Shown piece by piece: positions 1 to 5,809 of a stretch of DNA of 5,809 nucleotides; position 1 is the stretch's first letter; every line of letters begins with the position of its first letter. This DNA comes from JACJVV01 sp047603135 (GTDB lineage: Archaea; Nanobdellota; Nanobdellia; Woesearchaeales; JACJVV01). The DNA is taken from the NCBI GenBank assembly GCA_047603135.1, contig JBLKOW010000065.1, positions 1 to 5,809 of the forward strand, written 5' to 3'. The notes beneath the pieces were generated by a model, which saw only the letters and a list, made by a program, of their open reading frames with translations, did no database searches and was not told where the DNA came from. Both the position numbers and the translations under genes were made by a program.

Positions 1-2
1 CT

Positions 3-107
3 TCTAAGAGTGTTTTTAGAGCAGGTTTGGAGTTTATAATGAGAGCTGTATTTACTAACAACAATCGTGATTTTTCGAGGGCTATTAAATTTTTGTCATG
101 TACTTAG
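3..107 (+). CDS. Possible 3' end of an unidentified gene, cut by the left edge
   Basis: A plus-strand frame is open from the window edge and ends at a TAG at 105-107, giving 34 residues that end in RAIKFLSCT. It is not recognised. It has an internal ATG at 39-41, but the frame is open to the edge, so the real start would lie outside. If real, this gene converges on cas3, leaving about 60 bases between the two stops and marking the left end of the cas operon. The frame is short enough to be open by chance in AT-rich DNA, so the call is weak. Confidence 0.25.
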   Translation, partial: SKSVFRAGLEFIMRAVFTNNNRDFSRAIKFLSCT

Positions 108-169
108 GTTGTAATTAAGTGGATGATTGGGCTGCTTTGATGTATGGAGAGGTAACTTTTTATTAAGAA

Positions 170-2419
170 TCATAAAAATTGATCTTTAATGTTTTCTTCT
201 TCAAAAACAAACCCTTTATTAAAACAATAAGACCTTTTAATATCAAAGAGTACTTCATGCTTATCTTCACCCACTTGAACCATTTTTTTTGAAATAAGAT
301 GATTTTTTATGCCTTTTGTTACCAAATATATCGGTAATGATACAGTACTCGTAATTTTGAATTCTATAAACTCTTCGTATGTATGAAAATATTCAGGTAC
401 TTCATAAACAATAACATCTACTGTAGGTTGTATATTTCTACTTTTCCAAAAAGTAGTTTCTTCATCGTCCTCCTTAGTTTGGTCAGAAGGAAGTATTAGC
501 CATCGAGAATGCAAATAATCTATAAGTTTTTGGGAATTTTCATTTGCGATAGAAGAAAATTCTTCTTGAGTGGGATAAATTTTATTTACTATGTTTACAA
601 AGTCATTTGCGGAATATTTTCTTTCTGGAACAAAATATTTCCGGGTTTCAATAAGACTTCTATAAGCATTCCATTTTCCTTGTATTAATTCGCCATAAGG
701 TGCAGGATAAAGTGTACCATTTTTTAGTGGTATAAGCAGATATATAATTCCATATTCTTTTTTAAATCTGCTTAATCTTCCAAATCTTTGTACTAAGCGG
801 TCTGCCGGAGCAATTTCTGAAAGCATGAAATCAGCACTAATGTTAATGCTCAATTCTCCTATTTGTGTAAGGATTGCAACACCATGTGCTGTTTTTCTCT
901 CCCAAGCTTCTTTTCCTAATTTACCTAACAATTCAGATTCTTTCCTTTCCTTGTCGGGTTCTGTAAATCTACTATGATAAAGAGTAACATCTTTAAAATC
1001 ATGTTTTTTAAACCATCTGTAAAATTGAACTGCTTTATCCACAGTATTTGCATAGATGATTGATGGTTGACGCATACACTTTTCTAGTAATGGATTCAGT
1101 TTATTTACTTCTGTGAAATCAATACATTCTTTAATTTCACAACGAATTTGTTCGTTGTGAGATTTGTCTTCTTTAATAGATAGGTTTTTGTGTCCAAGAG
1201 CTTCATAAAGGTTTAATGCTGATTCTGGTAATGTGGCACTCATAATGAGCACAGGAACATTAAAATGCTTTAATACTTTAAGTAAAACTTGAATGTTTGC
1301 CTGTGTAAATTCGTCATAAAAATCAGCTTCATCAATTACTACACATGAATGTGCTAAATTAAAAAAAATGCCATGATGATCTTCTCTAGATTGTGTTAAT
1401 GCTAATAAAAGATGGTCAATGGTACATACCGTTACCGGAACTTCTAAAGTTCTCGCAAATGAGTGTTTTTGTTTCTCTTCCTGCTTTGATTTCTTATTTA
1501 TTTTACTCTGTTTAATATGCTTTTTAAACCATGCGCTTGAATGGTACAAACCCGTTGCAGACAATTGTGATGCAATAGTAATTTCCAATGCATTTGATGT
1601 AAACCTTGTAGGCATACAAATTATTACGCGGTCAGCTTTATTATTTTCAATTTGCTTTTTTGCCCATAACAGTGAAGCATCGGTTTTACCGCCTCCAGTA
1701 GGTGCTCTAAGTAACAATAAAGGTGATTCCCAATTATTTTCAGCTATCATTTGCACTTCACGCTTTTCTTTCCAAGGGAACTCATAATCGAACGCCTTAA
1801 AATCTGGAACTCTTAAAGCATTTGGAGGCTCGGAAGCACTGGCTCTATGGTCTGCTAATTGGAGTAAATAACGAATCCCGGAAAAACGATAGTTTATGTC
1901 TAGCACTTCACAAAACGTCTGTTCATTCTTATTTAAGATAAATTTGCTTCCAAGTATTTTAAAATGTTTCCAAAACTCAAGTGCACCTGATTTTACAAAT
2001 CTTTCTTCATCTTTTTGAGACAATTTCCTGTGATGTGCAGCAATTGCAACAAGCACTTCGTCTGTTAAATTTAATTTTTTTTGAAGCTCTTTGAGTGGAA
2101 TTAATTCATGCCGGATGCCTTTCTTCCCAAGTAACTGTAAATTCTTTGCCTTAAATTTTGATTTATCCTTTGTATGACAATATAAATCATAATCAGCTTT
2201 GCATGCATTTTGCCACCTCTTATCTTTTTTGCCCAAATCATGAAGTTTTGCAGCAAGTAACAAACCTTTTTCTAAACAAAAGCCAGGAGATAATTTACTA
2301 AATTTTAGCAATATGAAGGGGTGACTACTGAGATATGTCTTTGCATGTTCAATAACATTATTAACATGTTCCTGATAGCTAACTCCAGTAGGTTTTGCTA
2401 AAAACTTATCAGTCGGCAT
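170..2419 (-). CDS. cas3: CRISPR-associated nuclease-helicase Cas3 (HD + DExD/H)
   Basis: Cas3 is the effector nuclease of type I CRISPR systems: once Cascade has bound target DNA it is recruited, nicks the displaced strand with its HD domain and degrades it while translocating 3'-5' with ATP. The 749-residue protein has the usual HD-then-helicase order. HD residues: H18, the H60-D61 pair followed by GK, H104 (in RHE), H129-H130, and D190 in LADHRAS. Helicase motifs: Walker A APTGGGKT (239-246), motif Ia MPTRFTSNA (269-277), DEAD box (363-366), SAT (394-396), motif IV IIYANT (454-459), motif V (518-530) and motif VI QRFGRLSR (544-551). Residues 552-749 would be the C-terminal accessory region. 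All catalytic residues I can place are intact, so it should be active. In motif V the usual LDxD is INIS. The start ATG lies inside the end of cas7 (11-base overlap, different frame), without a Shine-Dalgarno, suggesting translational coupling. It is the last gene of the operon. Family assignment is very secure. Confidence 0.97.
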   Translation of the reverse strand: MPTDKFLAKPTGVSYQEHVNNVIEHAKTYLSSHPFILLKFSKLSPGFCLEKGLLLAAKLHDLGKKDKRWQNACKADYDLYCHTKDKSKFKAKNLQLLGKKGIRHELIPLKELQKKLNLTDEVLVAIAAHHRKLSQKDEERFVKSGALEFWKHFKILGSKFILNKNEQTFCEVLDINYRFSGIRYLLQLADHRASASEPPNALRVPDFKAFDYEFPWKEKREVQMIAENNWESPLLLLRAPTGGGKTDASLLWAKKQIENNKADRVIICMPTRFTSNALEITIASQLSATGLYHSSAWFKKHIKQSKINKKSKQEEKQKHSFARTLEVPVTVCTIDHLLLALTQSREDHHGIFFNLAHSCVVIDEADFYDEFTQANIQVLLKVLKHFNVPVLIMSATLPESALNLYEALGHKNLSIKEDKSHNEQIRCEIKECIDFTEVNKLNPLLEKCMRQPSIIYANTVDKAVQFYRWFKKHDFKDVTLYHSRFTEPDKERKESELLGKLGKEAWERKTAHGVAILTQIGELSINISADFMLSEIAPADRLVQRFGRLSRFKKEYGIIYLLIPLKNGTLYPAPYGELIQGKWNAYRSLIETRKYFVPERKYSANDFVNIVNKIYPTQEEFSSIANENSQKLIDYLHSRWLILPSDQTKEDDEETTFWKSRNIQPTVDVIVYEVPEYFHTYEEFIEFKITSTVSLPIYLVTKGIKNHLISKKMVQVGEDKHEVLFDIKRSYCFNKGFVFEEENIKDQFL

Positions 2420-3344
2420 TGTTAAAGGTTTTCTCGAATGTCTTTATATTATCATCTCCACCAGCAGGATCAAAAAGAGTTGAATTCTCAAATTCACTTA
2501 AAGCTTCTTTGTATGCCTGAGCTACACTTTTATCACCATTCGTATCATCACCTAAAAAGTGCTTAGCACCTCTTTCCTGTAACTCTGCTAAAATGTTATT
2601 TCGTTCTTGTTCAGTTGCCTTTGGATGAAAGTACCTTGCCCCCTTCCGGCTTAATTTTGTATCTAAGACAATTAAAACTTTCTGTGGTTCACCAGAAACC
2701 GCATTTCGGGCTTGATTAGCATAATCCGTCAACGATCTTGTTGCTTCGATATATAATCTAACTCTCCTTTTTCTTTCATTCTCTGTCGCGTGTTTAATGT
2801 ACTCTGTTTTAATGTGAAACTCGTCCTCATAAGAGTACTTTTTTGAGGTGCTTAAATTTGTGATATCAAGGAAAAAATTCATGTGCATTATATCATGTGT
2901 GCTAAACTCATTAGTTGCTAAAGCTTGGTCCCTGCTTTGGTTATTTGGATTCTCCTTTAACCGGATTAATAAATCTCGTCCCTTTTGACTCGGTTCAATA
3001 GCAACTGCTGGAGTAGCTGATAACGGGGCAATTCTCCGACTTGAATAACTTTCTGCCTTCGGATGCATAAAACCACCCATATCAGCGCGCAAATCAACTT
3101 CAATCTTATTGCTAATACCATCTCCATTAGAGACATAAGTGTTATTGCGATCAGGGTCGTCTTGGTTTAATCTGTCAATGGCACTAAATAAAGCATGCCT
3201 TTGCATTTGCCCAGAGATATAAACCTTTTCATCGGGACGCGCTTTTATTGAAGAAGCGTTTCCTAAAAGTTTTTCACCCGCATTAGCAATGTGATGATCC
3301 ATTGGTGCTAAGGCCGTAACTAAAATTCCTTTAATGTTTTCCAT
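2409..3344 (-). CDS. cas7: Cascade backbone protein Cas7 (Cst2/DevR-like, probably Csp1 of the PGING subtype)
   Basis: Cas7 binds crRNA along its length as a multi-copy filament and presents it for pairing with target DNA. The 311-residue protein shows features of the Cas7/DevR group: an N-terminal beta strand KGILVTALAPMDHH (5-18), the conserved VYISGQMQRHALFSAI stretch (41-56) that matches the 'SGQ..R.A' RNA-binding region, DLRADMGGFMHP (84-95), and RIAPLSATPAVAI (104-116), like the 'R..PL..s.A' segment of the family. Residues 145-240 carry the rest of the RRM-like core, including KVLIVLDTKLSRKG (222-235). It follows cas8 by 25 AT-rich bases with no Shine-Dalgarno, and overlaps cas3. One sampled 60-base line here (3001-3060) is 29/60 G+C against 17/60 for a line in cas5 (5101-5160), which may reflect codon choice in a protein needed in many copies. 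Cas7 is secure from motifs and context; the Csp1 subtype label is inference. Confidence 0.88.
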   Translation of the reverse strand: MENIKGILVTALAPMDHHIANAGEKLLGNASSIKARPDEKVYISGQMQRHALFSAIDRLNQDDPDRNNTYVSNGDGISNKIEVDLRADMGGFMHPKAESYSSRRIAPLSATPAVAIEPSQKGRDLLIRLKENPNNQSRDQALATNEFSTHDIMHMNFFLDITNLSTSKKYSYEDEFHIKTEYIKHATENERKRRVRLYIEATRSLTDYANQARNAVSGEPQKVLIVLDTKLSRKGARYFHPKATEQERNNILAELQERGAKHFLGDDTNGDKSVAQAYKEALSEFENSTLFDPAGGDDNIKTFEKTFNNAD

Positions 3345-3369
3345 AATAATTTATATTTAGAGTTAATAA

Positions 3370-3816
3370 TTAATTTTCAGAGATTTCACTGTCTTCCAAC
3401 AATTCATCGGCTTCTTCTTCCGGTGCAGACTTTTCTTTGACATTTTTCAATCTTGAATATGCCAGTAATAAATTTTTTGCTTGGTCCAATGTTAATTCAC
3501 CAGAACAAACTGCATCCATGAATTCTTGAGACTCTGCCGGAGCATCCATAAAGCTTAATTGTGCAGCTCTGCGGATTGTCTGGTGAAGCAAGGCTTCCGG
3601 TTTTCTCGCAGAAAAAGCAGATGATTCCAACTCAAGTAAGAACTTAGCTTTATATTTCCTTACTTCAACGTTGTCTTGCTTGTTGCCGACTAGCGGTTTT
3701 CTTTTTTTTCGTTCCTCAAACTGTTTTGATGCTGCTATGTACGCAGCAAGGTTAAGCCATCTCCCTAGTTCTTTGGCAGAGGTTACAATTTCCTGTCTAA
3801 TGTTTTCTTTTTTCAT
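3370..3816 (-). CDS. Possible internally started small subunit (Cas11) inside cas8
   Basis: In types I-B, I-C and I-D the Cascade small subunit Cas11 is known to be translated from an internal start within the 3' end of the large-subunit gene. Here residue 366 of Cas8 is a Met at the start of MKKENIRQEIVTSAKELG, a typical beginning for a helical protein. It is preceded by an A/T-rich stretch (TCAATATTTT) like the leaders of the other genes in this operon. Starting there gives 148 residues, in frame with Cas8 and sharing its stop: a run of helices, two basic patches (KQFEERKKRK, VRKYKAKF) and an acidic tail. The size is near that of known Cas11 proteins, somewhat long because of the tail. No separate small-subunit gene exists in the window. 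This is inference from family precedent and local sequence; expression is not shown. Confidence 0.4.
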   Translation of the reverse strand: MKKENIRQEIVTSAKELGRWLNLAAYIAASKQFEERKKRKPLVGNKQDNVEVRKYKAKFLLELESSAFSARKPEALLHQTIRRAAQLSFMDAPAESQEFMDAVCSGELTLDQAKNLLLAYSRLKNVKEKSAPEEEADELLEDSEISEN

Positions 3817-4911
3817 AAAATATTGATTTAGTAAGTATTCAACTTCTGGCTGATATTCAATCCTAAACGCCAAAAAGTTTTGGAAAGCAGGTTTATTGAA
3901 AGTCTGTAAAAATCGACTTGCCATCATCCAAAATAATTCATATTTAGGGTTTGGTCTGCTACCCTTGATGTATTTTGGTTCTTCCTTCAATAGAGTAGAA
4001 AACTCAAGTGCATTGACAATATTGCTGAGTTTATATTCCTTGGCAAGTTCAATCACATAATGGTCGAAGGTTACAACTTCAGTTCTGTCATAACTAACAA
4101 TGTATAGTGGTTTGTTTGCGAGAGAATCCAGAACCGGATCTGCCTTATCTATATATTCGGCTTCTTTAGCCCATTGTCCAATTGCCCCTAAAAGTCCAGC
4201 CGCACCAAATGCATGGGAACGTGGTGCATAAGGAAAATTACCGTGAAATATTTTTGGTCGGGGAATTTTTTCTACATTTTCTTTTTTTCGTGCTATTAAC
4301 AATTTTGGTGTATTATCATCCAACATCCTTTCAAATATTGAGATAAAATTCTTCAACTCGTCAATTTCAAGGTCTGGAATAATTGCAGCAGGAATATAAT
4401 TTGGGATATTTTGTTTGACCTTAACTATAGCCAAACACGGTTTTAGCGGATGTGAAGTAGTTATAGCACAAAAAGCAGCAGTACGAATATCACCTGAAAT
4501 ATAGCCTTGAGTCTTCCTTCCGTAGTTAGTTTTTGTAGTAACTGGTACTATTTGCTGAGTAAAGTTGATATTTTTCTGTTTTTTGTCATTTAATTCAGAA
4601 ATTAATTTTTCAATAGTATCGAAATAACCAGATGCTACCTTATCTATCGTAAGTGAGTTTGGAGTTAGAAACTTCCCTTTTGAACTTGGTCCTTTTTTTA
4701 GACCAGGATTATTTTTTATTTCAGAATATGGAACATAAGAGAATTCTATTTCAGAGTTAAAGTAAGTTGGTCTAAGCCTAAACTTATCTAATCCATTAAT
4801 CAGTAAAGATTTAATATCGTCATCCAAAATTTCTTCAAATCTTTCTTTACTTGTCTTGTAAAGAACAAGGGCAATACCATATCGGCTATATGGATGTTCT
4901 AAAGGATTCAT
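3370..4911 (-). CDS. cas8: Cascade large subunit Cas8 (probably Cas8c/Csp2 of the PGING subtype)
   Basis: Cas8 is the large subunit of the type I effector complex; in studied systems it reads the PAM, helps open the DNA and recruits Cas3. Large subunits diverge strongly, so the call rests on position between cas5 and cas7, on length (513 residues) and on general resemblance to the Csp2/Cas8c group. Visible features: an N-terminal RYGIALVLYKT strand (10-20), a basic, Gly-rich segment around 123-141 (TTKTNYGRKTQGYISGD), a basic stretch then FGAAGLLGAIGQWAKEAE (235-252), LFWMMASRFLQTF (326-338), and a mainly helical C-terminal third (from about 366) ending in a very acidic tail (494-513). No zinc finger or nuclease motif is seen. 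Its ATG overlaps the cas5 TGA in an ATGA arrangement, so the two are probably translationally coupled. The C-terminal third may also be made alone as Cas11 (see 3370-3816). Confidence 0.82.
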   Translation of the reverse strand: MNPLEHPYSRYGIALVLYKTSKERFEEILDDDIKSLLINGLDKFRLRPTYFNSEIEFSYVPYSEIKNNPGLKKGPSSKGKFLTPNSLTIDKVASGYFDTIEKLISELNDKKQKNINFTQQIVPVTTKTNYGRKTQGYISGDIRTAAFCAITTSHPLKPCLAIVKVKQNIPNYIPAAIIPDLEIDELKNFISIFERMLDDNTPKLLIARKKENVEKIPRPKIFHGNFPYAPRSHAFGAAGLLGAIGQWAKEAEYIDKADPVLDSLANKPLYIVSYDRTEVVTFDHYVIELAKEYKLSNIVNALEFSTLLKEEPKYIKGSRPNPKYELFWMMASRFLQTFNKPAFQNFLAFRIEYQPEVEYLLNQYFMKKENIRQEIVTSAKELGRWLNLAAYIAASKQFEERKKRKPLVGNKQDNVEVRKYKAKFLLELESSAFSARKPEALLHQTIRRAAQLSFMDAPAESQEFMDAVCSGELTLDQAKNLLLAYSRLKNVKEKSAPEEEADELLEDSEISEN

Positions 4912-5651
4912 ATCTTTTCAATTTCTACATTTACCCAACCTTCACTTGTGCCTAAATAGGCAATATTGTTTTCATCAATAGCCTTTTGAAGGGTGTTAAA
5001 TAATCCTTCGTTTGTTGATATTCTATATTGATACTTTTCATTTACTATTATAAACTCTCTCCGCTTTGGACTTTGATAAAAATTTGGAAATATGTTTTTT
5101 TTCAATTCTTGGATTTTTAATTCCTCAATTTTTTTGGATAATTCCTTTTTTAGGTCTGCAATTTCTTTTTTGTCTTTTGATTGACTTATGGCGTTAAAAT
5201 ATTTTTTCTCAAGTATTCGTATTTTTGGATATACTCTATAATCTGAATTTCTGACTCCATCAACATGCCTCTTATCATTATGCTTTAAATGTTGTGTCCA
5301 TAGATCATCATAGGACAAAGGAGTAGAGAACAATTCTAATTCGATTTCAATTAGCGGATATAATATTGATATATAACCGGAAGGAGAAATACAACTTCTA
5401 ATATCAAAATCATGTTTGAAATGTTTCTTTAGATACTTTTTCATTTCTTTTAGCATTTTATTTCTTGTTGACTTGTCATAATGGAAATCCAAGATATTTT
5501 CAAGCATACCGCATATCATATACTTCGTTGGCTTCCTAGCTGATCTGTAATAAGAACCAGGTAGAATTGAAACCATTGACAGGGGCGCTAAAGGTTCAAT
5601 GCTAAGTTTCGCCCTTATAGTTTGTTTTATTTGCAAATTTTTACTATACAT
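4908..5651 (-). CDS. cas5: Cascade subunit Cas5 (probably Cas5p of the PGING subtype)
   Basis: Cas5 caps the 5' handle of crRNA at the foot of the Cascade complex; in subtype I-C a Cas5 also cuts the precursor RNA. This 247-residue protein shows a RAMP-like beginning: a first strand around IRAKLSIEPLAPLSMV (12-27), then LPGSYYRSARKPTKYMICG (30-48) and MLENILDFHYD (49-59), which matches the Cas5 pattern of a strand, a basic loop and the 'G.L.ni' helix. A lysine- and glutamate-rich helical stretch (155-186) likely forms a long helix or coiled coil. The C-terminal part (198-247) looks beta-rich. It is the first gene of the operon; the ATG follows the AT-rich sequence TTATTTATAGATACTTT with no Shine-Dalgarno, as usual in Bacteroidota. 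The end overlaps cas8 by four bases. Cas5 identity rests on the N-terminal pattern plus context; the 'p' subtype is inference. Confidence 0.82.
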   Translation of the reverse strand: MYSKNLQIKQTIRAKLSIEPLAPLSMVSILPGSYYRSARKPTKYMICGMLENILDFHYDKSTRNKMLKEMKKYLKKHFKHDFDIRSCISPSGYISILYPLIEIELELFSTPLSYDDLWTQHLKHNDKRHVDGVRNSDYRVYPKIRILEKKYFNAISQSKDKKEIADLKKELSKKIEELKIQELKKNIFPNFYQSPKRREFIIVNEKYQYRISTNEGLFNTLQKAIDENNIAYLGTSEGWVNVEIEKI

Positions 5652-5685
5652 AAAGTATCTATAAATAAGTTGTTATAAATTTAAT

Positions 5686-5722
5686 CCAATATAAAATCCT
5701 ATTTTCCTATCTCTCAAGTCAA
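5686..5722 (-). promoter_or_regulatory. Candidate Bacteroidetes-type promoter for the cas operon
   Basis: On the minus strand TATATTGG (5686-5693) matches five of the six fixed bases of the Bacteroidetes -7 box TAnnTTTG. A TTG at 5715-5717 lies 21 bases upstream, in the range expected for the -33 element; another TTG at 5720-5722 lies slightly further. Transcription would start near 5680, leaving a leader of about 30 bases before the cas5 ATG. The region is AT-rich, so chance matches are likely and this stays a prediction. Confidence 0.35.
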
Positions 5723-5740
5723 GCTAACTTTTCCCATCAC

Positions 5741-5788
5741 CAATCCCCCCCTCTCCATGTTTTTCCTCAGTGCCGGTAAGGAGGGTTG
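5741..5788. repeat. Imperfect C-rich/G-rich inverted repeat, possible dispersed intergenic element
   Basis: The arm CAATCCCCCCCTCTCC (5741-5756) faces GGTAAGGAGGGTTG (5775-5788), whose reverse complement is CAACCCTCCTTACC; the two arms share the CAA start, the C-run and the CTCC/TCC core but are not a perfect match. About 18 bases (5757-5774) separate them. The block is much richer in G+C than the surrounding DNA and contains a run of seven C. This is the appearance of the short palindromic elements scattered between genes in many Bacteroidota, but whether it recurs in the genome cannot be seen here. It lies upstream of the candidate promoter, in the 158-base flank 5652-5809, which otherwise holds no gene. 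Confidence 0.35.
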
Positions 5789-5809
5789 ATAATTGTATAT
5801 GATTCTAAT

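Noticed and set aside
108..169. Start of a downstream cas4/cas1 gene after cas3
   Set aside because: On the minus strand the only ATG in the left flank (around 100) meets a stop after four codons, and the other frames show no sustained coding stretch.
162..190. Inverted repeat ATTAAGAATCA / TGATCTTTAAT around the cas3 stop, a possible terminator
   Set aside because: The stem is almost all A-T with two internal mismatches, and no U-tract follows on the minus strand. The plus-strand side is T-rich but interrupted. It is too weak to call.
1419..1787. A 122-residue plus-strand open frame
   Set aside because: It lies wholly inside cas3 on the opposite strand, where Cas3 helicase motifs are clear. 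Its sequence is Cys/Phe/Leu-rich with no recognisable domain, as expected for a shadow frame.
5745..5751. Run of seven C as a possible phase-variation switch
   Set aside because: It lies upstream of the candidate promoter and outside any gene, and the run is short, so there is no clear way for slippage to switch expression.
5714..5809. Minus-strand frame open from the right edge to a TGA, 31 residues
   Set aside because: It is short, unrecognised, and mostly made of the G-rich repeat-like block; it is likely a chance open frame, not the end of a gene.
5652..5809. CRISPR repeat or leader next to cas5
   Set aside because: No repeated unit with regular spacers is present here or in the 1-169 flank; only one imperfect inverted repeat is seen.

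Overview
The window holds the effector (interference) operon of a type I CRISPR-Cas system, read entirely from the minus strand. The genes run from the right edge to the left: cas5, cas8, cas7, cas3. They are tightly packed: a 4-base overlap between cas5 and cas8, a 25-base gap between cas8 and cas7, and an 11-base overlap between cas7 and cas3. This points to one transcript. The family resemblance (an HD-helicase Cas3 plus Cas5/Cas8/Cas7 proteins that look like Cas5p, Csp2 and Csp1) best fits the rare subtype called PGING, first defined in Porphyromonas gingivalis and thought to be related to I-C/I-B. That subtype call rests on remembered family features, not on a search.

The host is probably a member of the Bacteroidota. 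The DNA is AT-rich, none of the four genes has a Shine-Dalgarno sequence in front of its start (the upstream stretches are A/T-rich instead), and a plausible Bacteroidetes-type promoter (TTG, then a TAnnTTTG-like box) sits just upstream of cas5. The species cannot be named from this window.

Layout: 1-169 is a short non-cas flank in which a plus-strand reading frame open at the left edge ends at 107; 170-2419 is cas3; 2409-3344 is cas7; 3370-4911 is cas8, whose 3' third may also encode a separate small subunit (Cas11) from an internal ATG at 3816; 4908-5651 is cas5; 5652-5809 holds the probable promoter and an imperfect C-rich/G-rich inverted repeat that looks like a dispersed intergenic element.

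Expected working: Cas7 copies line the crRNA, Cas5 caps its 5' handle (and may cut the precursor, since no cas6 is here), Cas8 recognises the PAM and recruits Cas3, the internal Cas11 would form the belly of the complex, and Cas3 unwinds and shreds the target DNA. No CRISPR array and no cas1, cas2, cas4 or cas6 lies in the window, so spacer acquisition and the array must be encoded elsewhere or be absent.
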